DNA of 9,340 nucleotides from Candidatus Dadabacteria bacterium. Its GTDB lineage: Bacteria; Desulfobacterota_D; UBA1144; Nemesobacterales; UBA2774. Each line of letters starts with the position of its first letter. Positions within the stretch are counted from its first letter, which is position 1. Where the stretch lies: positions 1-9,340 of the forward strand of contig DAOVUC010000047.1 in the NCBI GenBank assembly GCA_030632765.1, in the 5' to 3' direction. The notes beneath the pieces are model-generated. The model did no database searches and was not told the DNA's origin. It saw only the letters and a list, made by a program, of their open reading frames with translations. The translations under genes were made by a program, and so were the position numbers. Positions 1 through 5,540 of the stretch are shown here, in pieces.

Positions 1-1
1 A

Positions 2-1096
2 AACGATATTGGCATACCTAAAGCGCTTATAGTAATGAACGGCCAAAAAGCGGTTTTGCAGACTTTGGAGTTAAATACCGGAAACGGTACCGGTAGTTTT
101 CAGGGAGAACTGGATATACCGACTTTCTCCTACACCTTGAGTGGTAACATGGACAATCTTTTAATAAAACCTGAGAGAATTTCAGCGGCACTAACCGGTG
201 ATCTCAATATAAAAGGAGAAGGTGAAAAAGTTGATATAGCTGGGAAAATTGAAATAGCCAAGCTGAGAGTCACTCTACCGGACCATGAACCAAAAGAATT
301 ACCGGAAATTCAATTTGCCGACGCTGAGCAGGATGAGTTTGTAGTAGATAGCGGGGATGAAGAAAACTACTTTGATAAGAATGTCGCTCTGAACTTGCAG
401 GTAGCAATGCGAAACAATAACTGGGTAAGGGGTCAGGGAGCGAATATTGAATTGAGGGGCGATCTTGATATTCAGAAGAAATACGAGCAAACGGTGAGAA
501 TAATTGGAGAGATCAGCGTTATACGGGGAACTTACGAGAATTTCGGAAAGTTATTTAGGATAGAAGAGGGAAATGTCAGCTTTTCCGGAGGGCAAGAGAT
601 AGATCCTTTCCTGGATATTACTGCTCTGTACAAAGTGGCAGATGTAAATGTTTATATCAACATAGGGGGCCGAGCATCGGAGCCTAAGATAGAGCTAACC
701 AGCGATCCCTCCATGTCAGAGACAGATATAGTGTCTTATCTGGTCTTTGGAGCTTCTTCTAGTGATATTAGCTCTGGAGAAAGATCAGCTGCTGGGGGTA
801 TAGCCTCAGGATTAGCGGGTGGAATTGCAGCGTCACAGTTGCAAAGCATGCTGGGCAGCGCCGTATCAATTGATGTGGTGAGCATCTCGGGCACAAATGT
901 TGAAATAGGAAAGTACCTCACTCAAGATCTATACATAGCATACGAAAGAGGCACTTCTGAGTCCATATTGGATTCTACCAATATTACATATAACAAAGTT
1001 CTTGTTGAATATCATATTCTAAAAAATGTTACAATTGATGCTGAAATTGGAGGAGAAAATCCCGGGGCAGATCTATTCTACAACTTTAATTTTTAG
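2..1096 (+). CDS. tamB: TamB-like translocation/assembly module protein, C-terminal part (5' end outside window)
   Basis: This is the C-terminal part of a TamB (DUF490) protein, an inner-membrane-anchored periplasmic beta-helical protein that works with an Omp85 partner (TamA/BamA) in outer-membrane biogenesis and is implicated in phospholipid transport. The reading frame is open to the left edge without a stop, so the ATG at 35 is internal. Visible family hallmarks are the VRGQGANIELRGDL segment (about 425-466), the GTYENFGKLFRIEEG and VSFSGG stretch (about 527-591), DPFLDI, and SETDIVSYLVFG (about 717-752). A Gly/Ala/Ser-rich stretch follows, and the protein ends in an aromatic beta-strand (LFYNFNF). 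The alternating hydrophobic/polar pattern fits a beta-taco groove. Its stop lies 12 bp from the end of the convergent gene on the other strand. Any tamA partner would lie upstream, off the window. The family assignment is secure; the exact role in this organism is inferred. Confidence 0.93.
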   Translation, partial: NDIGIPKALIVMNGQKAVLQTLELNTGNGTGSFQGELDIPTFSYTLSGNMDNLLIKPERISAALTGDLNIKGEGEKVDIAGKIEIAKLRVTLPDHEPKELPEIQFADAEQDEFVVDSGDEENYFDKNVALNLQVAMRNNNWVRGQGANIELRGDLDIQKKYEQTVRIIGEISVIRGTYENFGKLFRIEEGNVSFSGGQEIDPFLDITALYKVADVNVYINIGGRASEPKIELTSDPSMSETDIVSYLVFGASSSDISSGERSAAGGIASGLAGGIAASQLQSMLGSAVSIDVVSISGTNVEIGKYLTQDLYIAYERGTSESILDSTNITYNKVLVEYHILKNVTIDAEIGGENPGADLFYNFNF

Positions 1097-1108
1097 TGTA
1101 TACCAATT

Positions 1109-1537
1109 TTATTGTAATATTTCATTTGATGTTACTTCTCGTCTGGGTGCCGGAATTGGTGAAGCATGGTGCAATACCAAGAACCAGTTTGATCCGTCTA
1201 ACTTCAAGATGTTAGTCGATTGAGCAAACACAAACTGTAATTCATTCCCTACTTTGTAGCTGATCTTTTCAATACAAATTACCCATGCTATATCACCTAA
1301 AATTTGAGCGCTTATATCCGGAAGCTCAATGTCGAGTGGCCCTCCACTGCTAAATATATTCTCCCAACTCTCGCGGACGGCCTCCCATCCATAGAGCATA
1401 GGCCAACCCGGATGAACACATTTTATGTTTGCATCTTTTATCCAAATATTATCCATCTGTCCAATATCACCAGTCTTGATAGCATGGTAAAAGCTTTCAT
1501 TCGCCTTTAGAACTTCAACTAGTTGCTTTTCTGACAT
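1109..1537 (-). CDS. NTF2-like / SnoaL-like domain protein (142 aa)
   Basis: A small single-domain protein of the NTF2-like superfamily (SnoaL_3/DUF4440 type), a cone-shaped alpha+beta barrel fold used both by small enzymes such as ketosteroid isomerase and by ligand-binding proteins. Supporting features are the N-terminal helix (about residues 5-30, FYHAIKTGD then MDNIW), the CVHPGWP motif near 40-46, the LYGWEAVRESWENIF segment (about 48-62), and strands ending in NWFLVLHHASP. That HPGWP/GW/HHASP pattern is common in a widespread subfamily of unknown substrate. The length is normal for a one-domain member and there is no signal peptide, so it is probably cytosolic. The ATG at 1537 is preceded by purine-rich Shine-Dalgarno candidates (AAGGGA closest, AGGAG further up). 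It lies 80 bp downstream of queG on the same strand and could be co-transcribed. The biochemical function cannot be read from the sequence. Confidence 0.85.
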   Translation of the reverse strand: MSEKQLVEVLKANESFYHAIKTGDIGQMDNIWIKDANIKCVHPGWPMLYGWEAVRESWENIFSSGGPLDIELPDISAQILGDIAWVICIEKISYKVGNELQFVFAQSTNILKLDGSNWFLVLHHASPIPAPRREVTSNEILQ

Positions 1538-1540
1538 CTA

Positions 1541-1554
1541 TCCCTTGATCTCCT
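1541..1554 (-). promoter_or_regulatory. Shine-Dalgarno region of the SnoaL-like gene
   Basis: On the minus strand the leader reads AGGAGATCAAGGGA just before TAG-ATG. AAGGGA (1541-1546) ends 3 nt before the start codon and AGGAG (1550-1554) ends 12 nt before it. Either is a partial anti-SD match. Together they support the ATG at 1537 as the start. Confidence 0.45.
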
Positions 1555-1617
1555 ATAAAAAACTAGAATTAATACGATGAACGATTTATTCCCTCATCTG
1601 TAATAAAAGAAAGAAAT

Positions 1618-2748
1618 TTAATCTGTATTCAGAAGTAAATCAATTTCCTCATTTACCTTATCGTCAGTCTCCACACTGTTACGGCGTAGAAGAATTTCTT
1701 TTGACCCGGAGCCGTCTATTTTCCACAAAGCCCAAGCGGCATGAGCCCTGACAAGTGGTTCTTCATCATTTAGGCATTCTTTAATATGCGGGATAAAATC
1801 TTTGTCGCCTGAGTTCCCCATAGCAATCATTACATTTCTCAAAAGACCCCGCCTTTTAGTCCTTTTTATAGGACTTCCTTTAAACACGTATCTAAAATCC
1901 TCAACACTCAAGCCTGACAGGTATGATAAATCCGGGTTGTACAAATCGTCTCTAGGTTTAAATTCAGGCTCATCCGTAATTTGAGCCCTTGTGTTCCAAG
2001 GACATACATCCTGACATATATCACAGCCATAAATGTTGTTATGAATCCCCTCTCTAAGCTCAAGAGGGATTCTATCCTTAAGCTCAATTGTCAGATACGA
2101 GATACAAAGTCTTGAATCAAGCACATATGGCTCTATAATCGCATCAGTAGGGCACGCGTCTATACATCTTGTGCACGTCCCGCATCTATCTGGAACAGGA
2201 TTGTCATAGTCAAGCTCAAGGCTAGTTATTATCTCCCCTATAAAAATCCATGAGCCGATCTCCTGGTTTATAAGACAAGTGTTTTTCCCAACCCACCCTA
2301 GGCCTGCGTATTTACCATACACCCTTTCAAGTACCGGACCCGTATCTACGTACAATTTGCTACTTACTTCCTCGGGCGCCTCCTCCTTTAAATGGTTCAT
2401 AAGAATCTGGAGCTTATCTTCTATAATTTCGTGGTAATCATCTCCCCAGGCATAACGCGAGATCCAGCCCTTTGATTTATCTTTCTCATCTACTGAATAT
2501 GAACAATCGGTATTGTAATTAAGCGCGCATGATATGACTGATTTAGCGTTAGGCAAAACATGTTGCAAGTGCTCCCTTTTTTCAGGAGATCTATCCAGGT
2601 ATTTCATTTCACCCGAAAACCCGTTCCTCAGCCATTCTTTGTAATATTGATTTTCAGGAAAGGAGTCTACAGGGGAGACGCCGACCAGATCAAACCCTAA
2701 GCCAAGAGCCTTATCTTTTATAGACTTGGTAAAGCTGACTGTATCCAT
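1618..2748 (-). CDS. queG: Epoxyqueuosine reductase QueG
   Basis: QueG catalyses the last step of queuosine biosynthesis, reducing epoxyqueuosine to queuosine at position 34 of GUN-anticodon tRNAs, using cobalamin and two [4Fe-4S] clusters in the cytosol. Numbering from the ATG at 2748 (376 aa), the cluster cysteines are C189, C192, C195 and C199 (CGTCTRCIDACP) and C242, C245 and C249 (CDICQDVCPWN), with C215 between them. The VDTGPVLER motif around D135 matches the region carrying the catalytic acid of the family, followed by GLGWVGKNTCLI. A C-terminal stretch (about 300-365) resembles the HEAT-repeat tail of the family, with alternating hydrophobic helices and VRAHAAWAL. The length is normal for QueG. 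An upstream TTG at 2751 is also in frame, but the ATG is better spaced from a weak AGG at 2754-2756. It lies 56 bp downstream of the KdsC-like gene on the same strand. Confidence 0.96.
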   Translation of the reverse strand: MDTVSFTKSIKDKALGLGFDLVGVSPVDSFPENQYYKEWLRNGFSGEMKYLDRSPEKREHLQHVLPNAKSVISCALNYNTDCSYSVDEKDKSKGWISRYAWGDDYHEIIEDKLQILMNHLKEEAPEEVSSKLYVDTGPVLERVYGKYAGLGWVGKNTCLINQEIGSWIFIGEIITSLELDYDNPVPDRCGTCTRCIDACPTDAIIEPYVLDSRLCISYLTIELKDRIPLELREGIHNNIYGCDICQDVCPWNTRAQITDEPEFKPRDDLYNPDLSYLSGLSVEDFRYVFKGSPIKRTKRRGLLRNVMIAMGNSGDKDFIPHIKECLNDEEPLVRAHAAWALWKIDGSGSKEILLRRNSVETDDKVNEEIDLLLNTD

Positions 2749-2804
2749 CAAAACCTATTTTATCATATAATTGAAGCAGGAAGGGGAAAATTAGGAAAGC
2801 AGGT

Positions 2805-3302
2805 TTATTCAGACCATCCGTTTGGATATCTTTTGGACTTTATTATTAAACTTGCGATCTCTCTTACAGCATAGCCTCCACTACCATAAGCGGCGTAGTA
2901 AGACTCGGATTTAACTCCAAGAGGGGCATCAGGAGTAACAGCTGTAAAAGAAACATTTTTCATTACTGGAAGATCAGCATAGTCTCTGCAAATAAAAGCA
3001 ATCTCATTATCCGAGAGAGAAAATTCGGCCTTCATCTTGGAATAAAATTGTGTTGTTTCCGATACCGACTCGTGCAGTTCTATTCCCAAATTCTCTGCCA
3101 CAGATGAAATGTCTTCAGACCGAGCTCCTGAAAAAGCAATACATTCAACACCCGAGTCTCTTAATTGCTCAATCTGATTCCCATTAAGTCCAAGACTCAA
3201 TGAAGGATTAACGCCATTTGAAGAAAATCCGCCCGCATTGACTAATAGGAGTCTGATAGGACTGAGTTCTCTAACGAGGTCTGATCTTAGTTTCTGAAAC
3301 AT
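2805..3302 (-). CDS. KdsC-like HAD-superfamily protein with degenerate catalytic motifs (probable pseudoenzyme)
   Basis: This 165-aa protein aligns by eye end to end with KdsC, the HAD phosphatase that releases Kdo from Kdo-8-phosphate in LPS synthesis. The length is right. Family signatures remain in the middle (IEQLRDSGVECIAFSGARS, then NLGIEL, about residues 43-76), in motif IV surroundings (DYADLPVM, 107-114), and at the C-terminus (GGYAVREIASLII, about 142-154). Motif I, normally LDVDG, reads VNAGG: the nucleophile position is N22 and the acid/base position is G24. Motif II keeps a hydroxyl residue (S58). The motif III lysine position appears to be T83. Motif IV, normally GDD, is CRD (105-107), though D107 and D110 remain. 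The frame is intact over its whole length with a good ribosome site, so it is not an obvious pseudogene. A regulatory, scaffolding or binding role is an inference. The fold assignment is strong; loss of phosphatase activity is likely but untested. Confidence 0.8.
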   Translation of the reverse strand: MFQKLRSDLVRELSPIRLLLVNAGGFSSNGVNPSLSLGLNGNQIEQLRDSGVECIAFSGARSEDISSVAENLGIELHESVSETTQFYSKMKAEFSLSDNEIAFICRDYADLPVMKNVSFTAVTPDAPLGVKSESYYAAYGSGGYAVREIASLIIKSKRYPNGWSE

Positions 3303-3310
3303 ATTGTTAA

Positions 3311-3314
3311 TCCT
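3311..3314 (-). promoter_or_regulatory. Shine-Dalgarno (AGGA) of the KdsC-like gene
   Basis: On the minus strand AGGA is followed by 8 nt (TTAACAAT) and then the ATG at 3302. This is good spacing and supports the start. It also argues that the gene is still translated despite its degenerate catalytic motifs. Confidence 0.5.
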
Positions 3315-3329
3315 ATGGAACAGCCTAGG

Positions 3330-3358
3330 AGTTTAAGTGTAAATACTGCTTAATTCAA
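3330..3358 (-). promoter_or_regulatory. Candidate sigma70-type promoter for the KdsC-like / queG block
   Basis: On the minus strand TTGAAT (3353-3358) is separated by exactly 17 bp from TAAACT (3330-3335). Each matches its consensus at 4 of 6 positions. The predicted transcript would start about 20 nt upstream of the ATG at 3302, leaving room for the AGGA ribosome site. This is pattern-based and could occur by chance in AT-rich DNA. Confidence 0.35.
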
Positions 3359-3429
3359 GCAAGTCGCATCTAAACTCACAGTTTTCTCTAACTTCTTCTG
3401 ATATATGTCCCATACATTAAAGAAAAAAC

Positions 3430-3457
3430 TTTAAAGAAATTAGTAGGGATGTATAAT
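3430..3457 (+). promoter_or_regulatory. Candidate promoter of the rhomboid gene (TATAAT)
   Basis: A perfect TATAAT at 3452-3457 lies 16 bp downstream of TTTAAA (3430-3435, 4 of 6 matches to TTGACA). The expected transcription start is about 3464, only some 5 nt before the ATG at 3469. That would give a near-leaderless mRNA, consistent with the absence of a visible Shine-Dalgarno sequence. Confidence 0.4.
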
Positions 3458-3468
3458 CTTAGCAAATA

Positions 3469-4170
3469 ATGTCAAAATTAAGCATCAGCCGAGGTCTATC
3501 TTCTTTCCCCATTGTCAATATTACGCTTATAGCATTAAATATTCTTATCTTCATACATGAAGAATCTCTTGGAGAGTCCATATATTCCTTTATACATACA
3601 TTTGGATTGATCCCGGCAAAGGTATTTTCATTATCGTTAAATGTAGATTTAACTGAACGTTTTCTCCCGTTTGTTTCCTCAATGTTCATTCATGGAGATT
3701 GGCTTCATGTAATTGGAAATATGGTTGTTCTATATATTTTCGGAAACAATGTTGAAACAAAGATGGGACATTTCAAATATCTGACATTCTACGTTTTATG
3801 TGGATTGGCCGCCGCTTTATTCCATGTACTGACCAACCTCGGATCACCCATCCCTATGGTAGGCGCAAGCGGTGCAATTTCTGGAGTCCTGGGAGCTTAC
3901 ATAACATTATTTCCTATATCTGAGTTCCGAAACCCCGTCCCTATCTTTTTTCTCAAAGATATTAGATACGTCCCCGCAGCGGCTATAATATTCTTATGGC
4001 TTGTGATTCAATTCTTAAGCGGCATAGGTACTATTGATAAATCCGTGGACACAGGCGGAGTTGCCTTCTGGGCTCATATTGGCGGCTTTGTCGCGGGACT
4101 GATTCTTGTACGGTTCTTTTATAAACAAAAATATGAATTTAAAGAAAAACCTGGTAGGTACTATCACTAA
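3469..4170 (+). CDS. Rhomboid-family intramembrane serine protease
   Basis: Rhomboids are polytopic membrane proteases that cleave transmembrane segments of other membrane proteins with a Ser-His dyad buried in the bilayer. In this 233-aa protein the nucleophile is S134 in GASGAISG and the partner is H203 in WAHIGGFVAG. H80 and N84 (LHVIGN) correspond to the oxyanion-site HxxxN of TM2. The N-terminal TM1 (about 15-30, ITLIALNILIFI) is followed by the L1-loop region with FIHGDWLH. Further hydrophobic segments lie near 85-125, 136-150, 168-185 and 203-217, giving about six transmembrane helices. The tail is short and basic. There is no extra cytosolic domain. An in-frame stop at 3460-3462 limits the start to the ATG at 3469. 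The PFK gene follows 34 nt later on the same strand. All catalytic residues are present, so an active protease is expected; the substrate is unknown. Confidence 0.93.
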   Translation: MSKLSISRGLSSFPIVNITLIALNILIFIHEESLGESIYSFIHTFGLIPAKVFSLSLNVDLTERFLPFVSSMFIHGDWLHVIGNMVVLYIFGNNVETKMGHFKYLTFYVLCGLAAALFHVLTNLGSPIPMVGASGAISGVLGAYITLFPISEFRNPVPIFFLKDIRYVPAAAIIFLWLVIQFLSGIGTIDKSVDTGGVAFWAHIGGFVAGLILVRFFYKQKYEFKEKPGRYYH

Positions 4171-4204
4171 AGAAGATTCTAGTATTGGAGAAAACTAAAT
4201 AATT

Positions 4205-5461
4205 ATGGTTCAGTCAAAAACAAAAAAGAAAAAAAGACTCGCAATACTTGTAGGGGGAGGACCCGCACCCGGTATTAACGGAGTAATTAGCGCAGCCACA
4301 ATCGAGGCAATAAATCGAGGTATTGAGGTAATTGGAATAAGGGACGGCTTTAAATGGATATCCGAGGGTAAGGCCAATCACATTGACAGACTCACAATAG
4401 AAAATACGTCCAGAATTCATAATACCGGGGGATCAATAATTGGTATATCTAGAGTTAACCCTCTATCTAGCACCGGGGGCATGAAAAACAGTATAGACTG
4501 CTTAAAAAGGCTGGAGGTCAAATACCTTATAACTATTGGAGGGGACGGAACTCTTTATCTGGCAAGCAGGCTGGAGAAAGAATTAAAAGGGCATATAAAA
4601 ATAGCCCATGTTCCCAAGACCATAGACAACAATATGCCTCTACCCGGACACATTCCGACTTTCGGTTTTGAAACCGCCCGTCATATAGGCACTGGGCTTG
4701 TCCATCACCTAATGGAAGATGCCAGAACTACAAACCGATGGTATTTTGTGGTGACTATGGGAAGAAAAACCGGACATCTCGCTCTTGGAATAGGCAAAGC
4801 CTCAGGTGCAACTTTAACCATAATCCCCGAGGAATTCCGACAGAAAAAGATATCCCTCAAAAATATAGTAACCATACTAGAAGGAGCCATAATTAAAAGA
4901 AAGCTAATGGGCAGAGAAGATGGAGTTGCAATACTGGCAGAGGGGATAACCGATAAACTGGACGAGAATGAACTCAAGAATTTAACTGATTTAAGCATGG
5001 ATGAACATGGAAGAATAAGGCTCTCAGAAGTCGATTTAGGACAGGTTTTAAAACATCAAACAGTAACATCCCTAAAAGAGAAAGGAGTCGATGCAAGAAT
5101 AGTAGATACAAGCATAGGATATGAACTCAGATCCGCCCCTCCTATACCCTTTGACGCCAGCTATGCTAAAAACTTAGGATATAGCACGGTAAAATTCCTG
5201 CTTGGCGGTAGATCGGGAGCCTTAATCACTATTCAAAGAGGCAAGAAAATTCCTATACCTTTTGATAAGGTCATAGACCCTAAAACTGACAGCACCAAGG
5301 TTCGAATGGTGGATATAAACACGGAATCTTATGAAGTCGCGCAGAAATACATGATAAAGCTTACTAAAGAAGACCTGGCAAACCAGCAAGAGCTTAAAAA
5401 ACTGGCGAAACTAACAAACATGAAACCAAATGAATTCAAAGCATATTTTAGTGCGATATGA
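4205..5461 (+). CDS. 6-phosphofructokinase, PPi-PFK-like clade
   Basis: A 418-aa PfkA-family enzyme that phosphorylates fructose 6-phosphate to the 1,6-bisphosphate, the committing step of glycolysis (reversible when PPi is the donor). Visible motifs are GGGPAPGIN (17-25), TGGSIIG (74-80), GGDGT (112-116), PKTIDNN (137-143, with the catalytic-base position D141), MGRKTG (185-190), LAEG (244-247) and GYELRSAPPIPFD (305-317). The PAPGIN, PKTID and long C-terminal region place it with the long PPi-type/plant-trypanosome-like PFKs rather than E. coli PfkA. G115 with K138 is the mixed signature: Gly at the first position usually goes with ATP use, Lys at the second with PPi enzymes or the ATP-using members of this clade. 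ATP is the more likely donor. N143 replaces the Asp of the usual TIDND. A GGAG at 4187-4190 is 14 nt from the ATG, longer than ideal. It may be co-transcribed with the rhomboid gene. Confidence 0.93.
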   Translation: MVQSKTKKKKRLAILVGGGPAPGINGVISAATIEAINRGIEVIGIRDGFKWISEGKANHIDRLTIENTSRIHNTGGSIIGISRVNPLSSTGGMKNSIDCLKRLEVKYLITIGGDGTLYLASRLEKELKGHIKIAHVPKTIDNNMPLPGHIPTFGFETARHIGTGLVHHLMEDARTTNRWYFVVTMGRKTGHLALGIGKASGATLTIIPEEFRQKKISLKNIVTILEGAIIKRKLMGREDGVAILAEGITDKLDENELKNLTDLSMDEHGRIRLSEVDLGQVLKHQTVTSLKEKGVDARIVDTSIGYELRSAPPIPFDASYAKNLGYSTVKFLLGGRSGALITIQRGKKIPIPFDKVIDPKTDSTKVRMVDINTESYEVAQKYMIKLTKEDLANQQELKKLAKLTNMKPNEFKAYFSAI

Positions 5462-5511
5462 CACAAAGATTGCGTTTTTAAGCTAAATACCTAACTTTGA
5501 GCCCAAAATAA

Positions 5512-5540
5512 TTGACATTTATGATGATATGTGATAAAAA
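5512..5540 (+). promoter_or_regulatory. Candidate promoter with perfect TTGACA for the transglycosylase gene
   Basis: TTGACA at 5512-5517 is a perfect -35 hexamer. With a 17-bp spacer, TAAAAA at 5535-5540 (4 of 6) could be the -10. Transcription would then begin at about 5547, next to the ATG at 5548. If real, translation would start at 5548 with almost no leader, and the TTG at 5512 and ATGs at 5521 and 5524 would be untranslated. The -10 is weak. Confidence 0.3.

Larger units (their letters stand above)
3303..3468. other. Divergent intergenic region, largest gap in the window
   Basis: This 166-bp region separates the divergently transcribed KdsC-like and rhomboid genes. It holds promoter-like hexamers on both strands, listed separately. 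I see no convincing stem-loop, riboswitch or small ORF in it. Confidence 0.6.

Noticed and set aside
1026..1223. Plus-strand open frame crossing the tamB end and SnoaL-like gene
   Set aside because: It overlaps the well-supported tamB and SnoaL-like coding regions in other frames, and its residues match no recognisable domain.
1538..1617. Promoter or terminator in the queG to SnoaL-like gap
   Set aside because: No stem-loop with a T-run and no paired hexamers beyond background; only the ribosome site is supported.
2749..2804. Separate promoter for queG in the 56-bp gap
   Set aside because: AT-rich hexamers resembling a -10 are present, but I could not pair them with a credible -35 at 16-18 bp.
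3303..3468. Small RNA or riboswitch in the divergent region
   Set aside because: No extended stem-loops or known riboswitch core sequences are visible; promoter-like hexamers explain the region adequately.
5512..5520. TTG at 5512 as the transglycosylase start
   Set aside because: It has no ribosome site, coincides with a perfect TTGACA, and adds only three residues before an ATG; ATG 5521 or 5548 gives an adequate lipoprotein signal peptide.
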